64,000 nucleotides of DNA, from NCBI RefSeq assembly GCF_001514125.1, contig NZ_KQ948550.1:62001-126000 (forward strand). Direction: 5' to 3'. This stretch comes from Streptomyces longwoodensis. GTDB taxonomy: Bacteria > Actinomycetota > Actinomycetes > Streptomycetales > Streptomycetaceae. Made by a program: the position numbers and the translations under genes. Of the stretch, positions 36,816 to 45,284 are shown in pieces; position 1 is the stretch's first letter, and the number at the start of each line of letters is the position of its first letter. Under the pieces are notes generated by a model. It saw only the letters and a program-made list of their open reading frames with translations. It did no database searches and was not told the DNA's origin.

Positions 36816-38042
36816 GTGTCCGTCGCACCGCAGCTCCCTGACATCCTTTCGCCCGAGTTCGCCGCGGACCCCTACCCGGCGTACGCGGTGATGCGGGAGA
36901 GGGAGCCCCTGATCTGGCATGAGGCCACCCGCAGCTACATCGTCTCCCGCTACGAGGACGTCGAGCGGATCTTCAAGGACAAGAAGTCCGAGTTCACGAC
37001 CGACAACTACGACTGGCAGCTGGAGCCGGTGCACGGCAGGACGATCCTGCAGATGAGCGGACGGGAGCACGCGGTGCGCCGGGCCCTGGTGGCGCCCGCC
37101 TTCCGCGGCAGCGACCTGAGGGAGAAGTTCCTGCCGGTCATCGAGCGCAACTCCCGCGAGCTCGTCGACACCTTCCGCGCCGCCGGGTCCGCGGACATCG
37201 TCAGCGACTACGCGACCCGCTTCCCGGTCAACGTCATCGCCGACATGCTGGGGCTGGACAAGGCCGACCACGCCCGCTTCCACGGCTGGTACACGGCCGT
37301 CATCGCCTTCCTGGGCAACCTCGCGGGTGACCCGGACGTGACGGCGGCCGGCGAGCGCACCCGGGTCGAGTTCGCCGACTACATGATCCCGGTCATCAAG
37401 GAGCGGCGGGAGAAGCCGGGCGACGACCTGCTGTCGACGCTGTGCGCCGCCGAGGTGGACGGTGTGCGGATGAGCGACGAGGACATCAAGGCGTTCTGCA
37501 GCCTGCTGCTCGCCGCCGGCGGGGAGACCACGGACAAGGCGATCGCCGGCATCCTGGCCAACCTGCTGACGCACCCCGAGCAGCTGGCGGCCGTGCGCGC
37601 GGACCGGAGCCTGATACCGGCGGCCTTCGCGGAGACCCTGCGCTACACCCCGCCGGTCCACATGATCATGCGGCAGTCCGCGGTGGACGTGGAGGTCAGC
37701 GGCGGAACCATCCCGGCCGGGGCGACGGTCACCTGCCTGATCGGCGCCGCCAACCGCGACGAGCGGCGCTTCAGCCATCCGGACCGCTTCGACATCTTCC
37801 GCGACGACCTCAGTACGACGTCGGCGTTCTCCGCCGCCGCCGACCACCTCGCCTTCGCGCTCGGCAGGCACTTCTGCGTCGGCGCGCTGCTGGCCAAGGC
37901 CGAGGTGGAGACCGGGGTGAACCACCTGCTGGACGCCATGCCCGACCTGCGTCTGGCCGACGGCTTCGACCCGGTCGAGCAGGGCGTGTTCACCCGCGGC
38001 CCGCAGTCGCTGCCGGTGCGCTTCACCCCGGTCACCGCCTGA
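36816..38042 (+). CDS. Cytochrome P450
   Basis: 408-residue soluble bacterial P450. I-helix LLLAAGGETTDK (AGGET), K-helix ETLR (intact ExxR), and heme ligand loop FALGRHFCVGALLA with the proximal cysteine. Start ILSPEFAADPYPAYAVM is typical. GTG at 36816, GAGGAG four bases upstream. It is convergent with the conservon P450 and separated from it by a hairpin and tandem repeats, so it is not in that operon; substrate unknown. Electron partners are not encoded nearby. Confidence 0.93.
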   Translation: MSVAPQLPDILSPEFAADPYPAYAVMREREPLIWHEATRSYIVSRYEDVERIFKDKKSEFTTDNYDWQLEPVHGRTILQMSGREHAVRRALVAPAFRGSDLREKFLPVIERNSRELVDTFRAAGSADIVSDYATRFPVNVIADMLGLDKADHARFHGWYTAVIAFLGNLAGDPDVTAAGERTRVEFADYMIPVIKERREKPGDDLLSTLCAAEVDGVRMSDEDIKAFCSLLLAAGGETTDKAIAGILANLLTHPEQLAAVRADRSLIPAAFAETLRYTPPVHMIMRQSAVDVEVSGGTIPAGATVTCLIGAANRDERRFSHPDRFDIFRDDLSTTSAFSAAADHLAFALGRHFCVGALLAKAEVETGVNHLLDAMPDLRLADGFDPVEQGVFTRGPQSLPVRFTPVTA

Positions 38043-38054
38043 AGGGCGCGGACT

Positions 38055-38076
38055 CCCGGCCCCCGAGGGGGCCGGG
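38055..38076 (+). terminator. Terminator after the P450 gene
   Basis: CCCGGCCCCC (38055-38064) pairs perfectly with GGGGGCCGGG (38067-38076), 12 bases after the stop codon. No U-tract, as usual in Streptomyces. Confidence 0.65.
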
Positions 38077-38081
38077 TCCCG

Positions 38082-38189
38082 GTCCCCGGCCCGTCGACGG
38101 TGCCCGGCCCGCCTGGGGTCCCCGGCCCGTCGGCAGTCCCCGGCCCGTGGGCGGTCCCCGGCCCGTCGGCAGTCCCCGGCCCGCGTCGG
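38082..38189. repeat. Six tandem copies of an 18-bp repeat between convergent P450 genes
   Basis: Six head-to-tail 18-bp units of consensus GTCCCCGGCCCGTCGGCA fill the gap exactly up to the stop codon of the conservon P450. Units 3 and 5 are identical; the others differ by a few bases. No spacers, so not a CRISPR. It may be a variable-number repeat that also acts as a transcription barrier. Confidence 0.9.
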
Positions 38190-38190
38190 T

Positions 38191-39459
38191 TCAGCGCACC
38201 GCCGGGGTGAACTCCACCGGCAGGGACGTCAGTCCACGCATCCAGATCGACGGACGCCAGGTCAGCTCCTCCGGCTCGACGCCCAGCACGAGGTCGGGAA
38301 GGTGCTCCATCAGCGTCTCCACCGCGGTGCGTGCCATGACGTCCGCCAGCAACGGCGCCGGGTACGGGCAGCGGTGCTCGCCGTTGCTGAACGACAGGTG
38401 GGCGGAGTTCTCGGCGCCGACGTGCGACTCGGGCCAGATCTGCGGGTCGGTGTTGGCCGCCGCCAGACCCAGCACCACGCAGTCGCCCTCACGGATGAGC
38501 CGCCCGCCCAGCTGGGTGTCACGCACCGCCCAGCGGCCGATGAAGTTCTGGGTCGGCGTGTCCAGCCACAGCACCTCGTTGAGCGCGTCGCCGACGCTGA
38601 CCCGGCCGCCGGAGACGTTGACCGCGAACCGCTCGTCGGTCAGCAGCAGGCGCAAGGTGTTGCCGATCCAGTTGCCGGTGGGCTGCTGGGCCGCCGCGAT
38701 GACCGAGATCAGGTCCTGGACGACCTCCTCGTCGGTGAGGCCGGCCGGGTCCAGCAGCATCCGCGAGGTGACGTCGGGGCCGGGCCTGTCCCGCTTGTCC
38801 TTCACGAGCTGCATGATGCGCTCGCCGACCCGCCCGTAGGCGGCCACCGGGTCGTCGCCCTCACCGGCGTCCAGGGAGATCCGCAGGTCGTCGACGAGTC
38901 GCTCGGTGTCCGCGCCGCCCTGCTCCATGCCGCACATCCACAGCACCGCACGAGCCGGCAGGGCGTGGGCGTACCCGCTCATCAACTCGGCCTGCCCGCT
39001 GCCCGCGAAGCGGCCGATGAGCTGCTCGGCGATCAGCTGGCACTCACGGGCCAGCTCGAACTGGTCGACGCCCTCCAGCGCGTGCGTGATCACTCCCGCC
39101 CGGCGCTGGTGCTCGGCGCCCTCGGTGAACAGCACCGACGGCTGGTGGCCCACGAAGGGGAGCAGCGGCCAGTCCGGCGGGATGTGCGGCCACTGGTTCC
39201 AGCGCCGCGAGTCCCGCGCGAACAGCTCGTCGTGACTGGTGACGAACGACACCTCGGGGTAGCCCAGCACCAGCCAGGCCGGGATGTCGTTGTCCAGCAG
39301 CACGGGTGCGACCGCGCCGTGTTCGCGGCGCAGCGTCCGGTAGAGCTGGGAGGGCGTCTGCTGGTACTCCAGGCCGCCCAGGGGCACGGCCCGGGAGTGT
39401 GCGGGGCAGCCGGGCGGGGGAGTGGCGGCCCCCGACGGGGAGGCGGCGGTGTCGCTCAT
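38191..39459 (-). CDS. Conservon-associated cytochrome P450, CYP157-like (no ExxR arginine)
   Basis: 422-residue P450 at the end of the conservon. The heme loop LSFSNGEHRCPYPAP has the proximal cysteine. The K-helix reads NEVLWLDTP, so the arginine of the otherwise near-universal ExxR motif is tryptophan. The I-helix reads VIAAAQQPTGNW rather than (A/G)GxxT. Loss of ExxR is the known hallmark of the CYP157 family, which occurs next to conservons. The ATG at 39459 overlaps the stop of the GTPase gene (ATGA). Probably a structural or atypical heme protein working with the Cvn proteins (inference). Confidence 0.9.
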   Translation of the reverse strand: MSDTAASPSGAATPPPGCPAHSRAVPLGGLEYQQTPSQLYRTLRREHGAVAPVLLDNDIPAWLVLGYPEVSFVTSHDELFARDSRRWNQWPHIPPDWPLLPFVGHQPSVLFTEGAEHQRRAGVITHALEGVDQFELARECQLIAEQLIGRFAGSGQAELMSGYAHALPARAVLWMCGMEQGGADTERLVDDLRISLDAGEGDDPVAAYGRVGERIMQLVKDKRDRPGPDVTSRMLLDPAGLTDEEVVQDLISVIAAAQQPTGNWIGNTLRLLLTDERFAVNVSGGRVSVGDALNEVLWLDTPTQNFIGRWAVRDTQLGGRLIREGDCVVLGLAAANTDPQIWPESHVGAENSAHLSFSNGEHRCPYPAPLLADVMARTAVETLMEHLPDLVLGVEPEELTWRPSIWMRGLTSLPVEFTPAVR

Positions 39460-40073
39460 GGGGTGCCCTCCTGGGACAGTGCCAGTGCGTACAGGTGGTC
39501 CACCAGGCAGATGAGGACCTCCTTGCAGGACGACCTCAGCCGCGCGTCGCAGTCGATCATCGGCACGTGCTCGCCCAGGGCGAGCGACTGGCGGATCTCC
39601 TCCAGGGAGAAGCGGCGGTCGTCGCCGTCGAAGCGGTTGACCGCGACCACGAACGGCGTGCGGTGGTGCTCCAGCCGGTCGATCGCGTACCAGGAGTCCT
39701 CCATGCGGCGGGTGTCCACGAGGACCACGGCGCCGAGCGTGCCCGAGAACAGGCGGTCCCACAGGAACCAGAACCGCTCCTGCCCCGGTGCGCCGAACAG
39801 GTAGAGCACCATGTGCTGGTTGAGGCTGATGCGCCCGAAGTCGAAGGCGACGGTGGTGGTGGTCTTCTGCTCGACGCCCGTCGTCTCGTCGACGCCCCGT
39901 CCCGCCTGCGTCATCACCTCCTCGGTGTTCAGCGGCCGTATCTCGCTGACCGAGCGCACCAGGGTGGTCTTGCCGACGCCGAAGCCGCCCACGACGACGA
40001 TCTTCAGGCCGGTCTCGGCGGCATCGGCCAGCGGTGTGCGCTGCAGCGGCAGCTCAGAGGTTACGGAGCCCAT
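39456..40073 (-). CDS. cvnD: Conservon GTPase CvnD
   Basis: 205-residue small Ras/MglA-like GTPase. P-loop VVGGFGVGKTTLV, switch region TTTTVAFDFGRI, FGAPGQERFWFLW (the DxxG equivalent APGQ) and VNRFDGDD (NKxD equivalent). It is the output switch of the four-protein conservon, working with the roadblock protein CvnB at the membrane-associated complex (known from S. coelicolor). Its start overlaps the end of cvnC by 20 bases. Confidence 0.93.
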   Translation of the reverse strand: MGSVTSELPLQRTPLADAAETGLKIVVVGGFGVGKTTLVRSVSEIRPLNTEEVMTQAGRGVDETTGVEQKTTTTVAFDFGRISLNQHMVLYLFGAPGQERFWFLWDRLFSGTLGAVVLVDTRRMEDSWYAIDRLEHHRTPFVVAVNRFDGDDRRFSLEEIRQSLALGEHVPMIDCDARLRSSCKEVLICLVDHLYALALSQEGTP

Positions 40074-40410
40074 GGAGGACCTCCTGGAGCAGTGCGGTTT
40101 CGGGGAGGCCCGCGACGGATGCGGCGGCGCGGGGATGACGGGCGCTTACCTTGCCCATGTCGTGCAGGTCGCCGAGCAGGATCCGTACCACGGTGACGGG
40201 CAGCGCCAGTTCCGCCGAGATCTCGACGACCGCGGTGGGGTGCCGGCACAGCTCCAGGATGCGGACGTGCTCCGACTGCATGCCCTGGGTGGGCTCGCTC
40301 TCGCTGACGACCAGGGTCACCAGGTCGAACGAGTCGTCGGCCTCGCTGCGCCCACCCGTGACCATGTACAGCCGGTCGGGATCACCGACGTCCACGGGTT
40401 TGCGGATCAC
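40054..40410 (-). CDS. cvnC: Conservon DUF742 protein CvnC
   Basis: 118-residue DUF742 protein: DRLYMVTGGRSE, FDLVTLV, QSEHVRILELCRHPTAVVEI and LPVTVVRILLGDLHDMGKV, a winged-helix-like core. Required with the other Cvn proteins, biochemical role unclear. Overlaps cvnB by four bases (ATGA) and cvnD by 20. Confidence 0.92.
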   Translation of the reverse strand: MIRKPVDVGDPDRLYMVTGGRSEADDSFDLVTLVVSESEPTQGMQSEHVRILELCRHPTAVVEISAELALPVTVVRILLGDLHDMGKVSARHPRAAASVAGLPETALLQEVLHGLRNL

Positions 40411-40826
40411 GCGGTGGCACCCCTGCCGGCGGGGGTGCGCGGCTCGGCCCGCAGGTGGTCGCCGATCTGCTCGACCAGCTCGGTCATCTGGTGGCCCACC
40501 ACCCCCGGGTCGGCGCTCTCCTCGGCCACGACGGCGAGGTGCGCGCCCTCGCCGGCCTCCACGATGAACAGCAGGCCGCCGTGGAACTCGGTCATCGAGT
40601 GCCGCACCCCGCCGGTGCCGTCACCGAACTCCACCGAGGCGCCCTGCGACAGGGCCTGGATGCCGGAGCAGATGGCCGCCAGCTGGTCGGCCTGGTCGAG
40701 CGTCAGGTGCGGCGTCCAGCACAGCTTCAGTCCGTCCCGCGACAGGACCAGGGCGTGGCGGGTGCCCGGCGTGCGCTCCAAGAGGTTCGTCAGCAGCCAA
40801 GTCAGGCTGGTGTCAGTGGTCTCCAT
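40407..40826 (-). CDS. cvnB: Conservon roadblock/LC7 protein CvnB
   Basis: 139-residue roadblock/LC7 protein: TSLTWLLTNLLERTPGTRHALVLSRDGLKLC and MTEFHGGLLFIVEAGEGAHLAVVAEE. Roadblock proteins regulate MglA-like GTPases, here CvnD. I chose the ATG at 40826, where family similarity starts, although no clear ribosome binding site precedes it; a TTG at 40880 would add 18 residues. The 130-base gap to cvnA suggests an internal promoter or processing. Confidence 0.9.
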   Translation of the reverse strand: METTDTSLTWLLTNLLERTPGTRHALVLSRDGLKLCWTPHLTLDQADQLAAICSGIQALSQGASVEFGDGTGGVRHSMTEFHGGLLFIVEAGEGAHLAVVAEESADPGVVGHQMTELVEQIGDHLRAEPRTPAGRGATA

Positions 40827-40955
40827 GGTGGGTGGGGCCGGGCGCGGACCGGTCAGGGCCCACCCGGCCCGTACCTCCAATCAGGCGAGGTGGGGCAACA
40901 GGTGCAGGAGTGGTGGCCGGACGGGAGCGCCCGCGAAGGCCGGGTCGGGGAGGGG

Positions 40956-42701
40956 CTACTCGTCGTGCGGGGCCGGCCGCGGGTCCTCGGTGCCGGACGC
41001 CGCGCCGTGCCGGCCGCGGTGGAAGGCGCCGAACCGGCTGCCGGCGTCACGCGCCGGACCCGGCGCCGGCTGCGTGCCGGACGGGGCGGCGTCCGGCCGC
41101 TGCCGTTCGCGCTCCGCCTCGGCCATGGTGCGGCCCGGGGCGCGCACGGGCAGACCCCCCGGGGTGGCCGCCCGTCCGCCGGCCGCGCCGACGGGGCGGG
41201 CGGGAGCGGTGTCCGCGTCGGGTGTGCGGGTGCGCACCGGCAGGGGCTCGGCGGCCGCGGCCACCGGTTCCGGCACGGCCACCGGTTCCGGCACGGCCAC
41301 CGGCGCCGGCCCCGAGTCCTGGTCGCGCCGGGACCGCTCGGCCACGACCGGCTCGCGCTGCTGGGCCACGAGCTGCGGCGGCAGGAGCACCACGACGCCG
41401 GTGCCGCCGCGCGAGGAAGGACGGTAGTTGACGCTGATGCCGTACTTGACGGCGAGCCGTCCCACCACCGCCAGGCCCAGCCGGGTGCCCTGCAGCGAGG
41501 CCAGGTCGGTGACCTTGCCGGACACGGCCTCCTCCGCACGGCGCATGGCCGCGTCGGACATCTTCAGTCCGCTGTCCTCGATGGTGACGACGAGGCCGGC
41601 GCTGCGCTCCTCCACATAGACGTGGACCTCGTCGATGGGCGGCGAGAAGTTGGCGGCGTTGTCCATGAGTTCGGCCAGCAGGTGCATCACCCCTTCGGCG
41701 GCGAAGCCGGAGAGGGCGGCCTTGCTGGAGTTGTGCAGGCGCACCCGCCGGTAGGCGGCGATCCGGCCCACGGCACCGCGCAGGATGCTCTCCACCACGA
41801 TCGGCTTGTTCCACACCCGGCTGGAGCGCCCGCCCATCAGCAGGGCGAGCCGGTCGGTCATCAGCCCCAGCTGCGAGGTGCTGTGGTCCAGGCGCAGCAG
41901 GTCACCGAAGACTTCCCCGCCGTGCCGGTCCTGCATGTCCCGCAGGTCGGCGAGCATGCTCACGGTCTTGGCCTGCACGCGGCTGAGGGCCTTGGCGGAC
42001 GCGGCCTGCGCGGCAGCGGAACGCCGTTCGCTGTAGGCGAGTTCCCGCACGAACCACTCGGCCGGATCACGCAGCAGCCCGCTGCGCGGCCACTCGAACC
42101 GGGTCAGCACGGTGTCGGCGGAGCTGCCCTCCCGCAGCAGCGCCACCGCCGCCGGGAGGGTCTGCGTGGTCAGGCGCTCCAACTCGGCACTGCCCTGTGC
42201 CAGTTCCTCGCGCAGCGCCCGCAGTTCACCCTCGGCCCCGGTGGCGCGCCGGTGCGCCGCGGCCACCTCGGTGACGAACACCTCCGCCAGCTGGCGCAGA
42301 TGAGGGTCGGACGGCGCGCTCGCGTGCGCCAGTGCGTCGGCGGGCCGCGCGCCGCCCTTGATCTGCCGCACCAGGCCGGGCAGCGTGGCGTTGACCAACT
42401 GGGACAGCTCCGCGCCCCGTTGCATCCAGTGGTTACGGGCCGTCTCCAGCTCTCCGCCGCGCGAGGCGGCCTCCCGGCGTGCCCGGCGCAGCGACCGGGC
42501 CGTCACGGCGACCACGACCGCCAGGCACCCCCACGCGACGGCCGCGGTCCCTGCCACCCAGCCCCGCGCCCCCGCCGGGGCGACGACGACGGCCACCGCA
42601 CCCCCCACGGCGGTCACGAGCAGAGCGGCGGGGAACGCGACCGGCAAGGAGCGCGCCCCCTTCACGCTCCGGCGCTGGCGGGGGCGAGCAGGCACTGGCA
42701 T
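40956..42701 (-). CDS. cvnA: Conservon sensor histidine-kinase-like protein CvnA
   Basis: 581-residue nitrate-sensor-like kinase. Two membrane helices lie at about residues 20-65 (LPVAFPAALLVTAVGGAVAV and VAGTAAVAWGCLAVVVAVTA). A cytoplasmic coiled coil follows, then an H-box-like LRLDHSTSQLGLMTDRL and a GHKL ATPase domain (ELMDNAANFSPP, EDSGLKM, GLAVVGRLA). The C-terminal ~110 residues are a disordered Pro/Arg tail with VAVPEP repeats (three 18-base copies at 41259-41310). First gene of the conservon; activates the CvnB-CvnD switch on an unknown signal. ATG at 42701. Confidence 0.92.
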   Translation of the reverse strand: MPVPARPRQRRSVKGARSLPVAFPAALLVTAVGGAVAVVVAPAGARGWVAGTAAVAWGCLAVVVAVTARSLRRARREAASRGGELETARNHWMQRGAELSQLVNATLPGLVRQIKGGARPADALAHASAPSDPHLRQLAEVFVTEVAAAHRRATGAEGELRALREELAQGSAELERLTTQTLPAAVALLREGSSADTVLTRFEWPRSGLLRDPAEWFVRELAYSERRSAAAQAASAKALSRVQAKTVSMLADLRDMQDRHGGEVFGDLLRLDHSTSQLGLMTDRLALLMGGRSSRVWNKPIVVESILRGAVGRIAAYRRVRLHNSSKAALSGFAAEGVMHLLAELMDNAANFSPPIDEVHVYVEERSAGLVVTIEDSGLKMSDAAMRRAEEAVSGKVTDLASLQGTRLGLAVVGRLAVKYGISVNYRPSSRGGTGVVVLLPPQLVAQQREPVVAERSRRDQDSGPAPVAVPEPVAVPEPVAAAAEPLPVRTRTPDADTAPARPVGAAGGRAATPGGLPVRAPGRTMAEAERERQRPDAAPSGTQPAPGPARDAGSRFGAFHRGRHGAASGTEDPRPAPHDE

Positions 42702-43221
42702 TCCGCGGTCCCTCGGTCCTCGAGAACAGGAGTCGTGGTGACGACCGGACGTCGTCGGCGACCCGGAGGGCACCGGGCGACACCCGTCACCCCTCCGGAT
42801 CAAGCACGCCGCTCATGCTAGCCACGCGTCCCCGTCCGCATCCCGGCCGAAGGGCCCGGCCCCGTCACGGGTTCACTTCGTCGCGAAACGATCTCACTGA
42901 CACCGGCATGTGACAGGCGCGCGTGCCCGACCATGACCGTCGTGAAGCCGCAAAGAAGCCCATACCGCCCGAAGCGGGGGATCCACGAGGGGCGGTGACC
43001 GACCGAACGGGGCCCGTCTGACGCGCATTTCCGGTCAACCGGCCGCCCTCACCCGCCCGGAACCGGACCGGGGAATCCGCACACTCCCGGCGAAGCGCCC
43101 CCCGGCACACCCGCCGCCGTGTCCGAGCCGGACCGGGAAACCGGGGTGCCCGACCGGTGATGCGCGGAACACCTCCGCAACACCGGCTCAATGCTCACCA
43201 GTTGCTCACAACCCTGGGCGG
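42702..43221. other. 520-base region upstream of cvnA without a recognisable gene
   Basis: Frames here are arginine/proline-rich with no ribosome binding site, so I call no gene. The cvnA promoter must lie in it. TGTCACATGCCGGTGTCA (42915-42898 on the minus strand) contains two TGTCA half-sites and lies in a slightly AT-richer patch, the best regulatory candidate. Confidence 0.4.
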
Positions 43222-43273
43222 GATGCCGTCGCATCCCGTCCGAGTCGATGCCCGGACGGGATGCGACGGCATC
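43222..43273 (-). terminator. Strong terminator after the HTH-murA gene
   Basis: Perfect 21-bp stem: GATGCCGTCGCATCCCGTCCG (43222-43242, first arm) and 43253-43273, with a 10-base loop, six bases beyond the stop codon. Confidence 0.8.
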
Positions 43274-43279
43274 AGCGCG

Positions 43280-44809
43280 TCAGATGTCCCGAAAGATCTC
43301 GATCTGCGCCCCGATCGAGTTCAGGCGCTCGGCGAGGTCCTCGTACCCCCGGTTGATGACGTAGACGTTGCGCAGCACCGACGTGCCCTCCGCCGCCATC
43401 ATCGCGAGCAGCACGACCACCGCCGGGCGCAGGGCCGGCGGGCACATCATCTCGGCGGCGCGCCAGCGGGTCGGGCCCTCGACCAGCACCCGGTGCGGGT
43501 CGAGGAGCTGGAGCCGGCCGCCGAGGCGGTTGAGGTCGGTCAGGTAGATCGCGCGGTTGTCGTAGACCCAGTCGTGGATGAGGGTCTGGCCCTGCGCGGT
43601 GGCCGCGATGGCCGCGAAGAACGGGACGTTGTCGATGTTCAGGCCGGGGAACGGCATCGGGTGGATCTTGTCGATCGGCGCCTCCAGCTTGGAGGGGCGG
43701 ACCGTCAGGTCGACCAGGCGGGTACGGCCGTTGTCGGCGACGTACTCGGGCGTGCGGTCGTGGTCGAGGCCCATCTCCTCCAGCACCGCGAGCTCGATCT
43801 CCAGGAACTCGATCGGCACCCGGCGCACCGTCAGCTCCGACTCGGTCACCACCGCGGCGGCCACCAGGCTCATCGCCTCGACCGGGTCCTCGGAGGGGGA
43901 GTAGTCCACGTCCACGTCGATCCGCGGCACGCCGTGCACGGTGAGCGTGGTCGTGCCGATGCCCTCGACCTCGACGCCCAGCGCCTCCAGGAAGAAGCAC
44001 AGGTCCTGGACCATGTAGTTGGAGGAGGCGTTGCGGATGACGGTCACGCCGTCGTGGCGGGCCGCGGCGAGCAGCGCGTTCTCGGTGACGGTGTCCCCGC
44101 GCTCGGTCAGCACGATGGGACGGTCCGGGCGGACGGAGCGGTCGACGACGGCGTGGTACTGGCCCTCGGTCGCCGCCACCTCCAGGCCGAACCGGCGCAG
44201 CGCGATCATGTGCGGCTCGATGGTCCGCGTGCCCAGGTCGCAGCCGCCGGCGTAGGGGAGCATGAAGCGGTCCATGCGGTGCAGCAGCGGGCCGAGGAAC
44301 ATGATGATGGACCGGGTGCGCACGGCGGCCTCGGCGTCGATGGCCGCCAGGTTCAGGTCGGCCGGCGGCACGATCTCCAGGTCCACGCCGTCGCTGATCC
44401 AACGGGTGCGCACGCCGATGGAGTTGAGGACCTCCAGCAGGCGGTAGACCTCCTCGATGCGCGCCACCCGGCGCAGCACCGTGCGCCCGGTGTTCAGCAG
44501 GGAGGCGCACAGCAGGGCCACGCAGGCGTTCTTGCTGGTCTTGACGTCGATGGCGCCGGACAGCCGGCGCCCACCGACCACGCGCAGGTGCATCGGACCG
44601 GCGTAGCCCAGTGAGACGATCTCGCTGTCGAGGGCCTCACCGATTCGGGCGATCATCTCAAGGCTGATGTTCTGGTTGCCGCGCTCGATGCGGTTGACGG
44701 CGCTCTGGCTGGTGCCGAGCGCCTCGGCGAGCTGCGTCTGCGTCCAGCCCCGGTGCTGACGGGCGTCACGGATGAGCTTGCCGATGCGTACGAGGTAATC
44801 GTCTGACAT
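43280..44809 (-). CDS. murA2: HTH-fused UDP-N-acetylglucosamine 1-carboxyvinyltransferase (MurA2-like)
   Basis: 509 residues. Residues 1-~70 are an XRE-type helix-turn-helix (WTQTQLAEALGTSQSAVNRIERG). Residues ~75-509 are a full EPT/MurA domain that adds enolpyruvate to UDP-GlcNAc, the first step of peptidoglycan synthesis. The substrate Lys-Asn pair is in VKTSKNAC, and the active-site loop YAGGCDLGTR keeps the fosfomycin-target cysteine. The DNA-binding fusion suggests autoregulation. A perfect dyad lies 13 bases upstream of the ATG, no Shine-Dalgarno is seen, and TAACCT at -13 fits a leaderless transcript. From memory, this is MurA2 (SCO5998). Confidence 0.92.
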   Translation of the reverse strand: MSDDYLVRIGKLIRDARQHRGWTQTQLAEALGTSQSAVNRIERGNQNISLEMIARIGEALDSEIVSLGYAGPMHLRVVGGRRLSGAIDVKTSKNACVALLCASLLNTGRTVLRRVARIEEVYRLLEVLNSIGVRTRWISDGVDLEIVPPADLNLAAIDAEAAVRTRSIIMFLGPLLHRMDRFMLPYAGGCDLGTRTIEPHMIALRRFGLEVAATEGQYHAVVDRSVRPDRPIVLTERGDTVTENALLAAARHDGVTVIRNASSNYMVQDLCFFLEALGVEVEGIGTTTLTVHGVPRIDVDVDYSPSEDPVEAMSLVAAAVVTESELTVRRVPIEFLEIELAVLEEMGLDHDRTPEYVADNGRTRLVDLTVRPSKLEAPIDKIHPMPFPGLNIDNVPFFAAIAATAQGQTLIHDWVYDNRAIYLTDLNRLGGRLQLLDPHRVLVEGPTRWRAAEMMCPPALRPAVVVLLAMMAAEGTSVLRNVYVINRGYEDLAERLNSIGAQIEIFRDI

Positions 44810-44821
44810 GAGGTTGAGGTT

Positions 44822-44837
44822 ATCTCAGATATGAGAT
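44822..44837. promoter_or_regulatory. Operator dyad overlapping the HTH-murA promoter
   Basis: ATCTCA-GATA-TGAGAT, perfect 6-bp arms with 4-base centre, immediately upstream of the -10-like TAACCT of the murA2 gene. Same geometry and half-site (ATCTC) as the dyad upstream of acnA. Probable binding site of the fused HTH or a related regulator. Confidence 0.55.
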
Positions 44838-44873
44838 GGCGCCTCTTGGGGGGTCCGTTCGGGTGACGGGATG

Positions 44874-45071
44874 TCAGTGCCCGCCGCCCTTGCGGGTCTT
44901 CCGCCACCCGAAAGGTCCGGGCAAATCCATCGATGTCGTACGACGTCCGGTGCTGCTGTGGGTGTGCCGGGGCCCGTTCTTGCCGCCGGTGGTGATGGAC
45001 CACGAGCGCTTGTTGATGTTCAGGCGTACCCCGGGAAGGATCTGGAAGCTCTTGCGGAAGGTGAGGGGCAT
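44874..45071 (-). CDS. DUF4236-family small protein
   Basis: 65-residue basic protein starting PLTFRKSFQILPGVRLNINK, then SWSITTGGKNG and a basic C-terminus ending TRKGGGH. The RxxxxxPGxRxNxxxxxxS pattern is that of DUF4236 domains, found alone in actinomycetes. Function unknown. The ATG at 45071 has GGAGG four bases upstream. It lies between the murA2 operator and a set of secreted proteins, in a locus with unusual gene content. Confidence 0.82.
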   Translation of the reverse strand: MPLTFRKSFQILPGVRLNINKRSWSITTGGKNGPRHTHSSTGRRTTSMDLPGPFGWRKTRKGGGH

Positions 45072-45284
45072 CGGGCCTCCTTGCGGTCCGGTTCGGTTCG
45101 TTGGACTGCGGTTACCCCGGCTTCCCGAAATGAGACGCCCCGCGTCCCGTGCGCGAACTGGCGAGTCCCCGTGCACGCGTTGGTGCCTCCGGCCTGCGGC
45201 CCGGACCTACGGTGACGGACGACCTTCCCCGCCGCCGCGGAGCGTCCCGGCGGCGGTACGTCACGACCTCAGGGGGAACCACTC

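Noticed and set aside
38082-38189. CRISPR array
   Set aside because: Contiguous tandem repeats without spacers and no cas genes.
42865-43191. Small gene upstream of cvnA
   Set aside because: Composition like non-coding GC-rich DNA, no ribosome binding site or conserved-looking motif.
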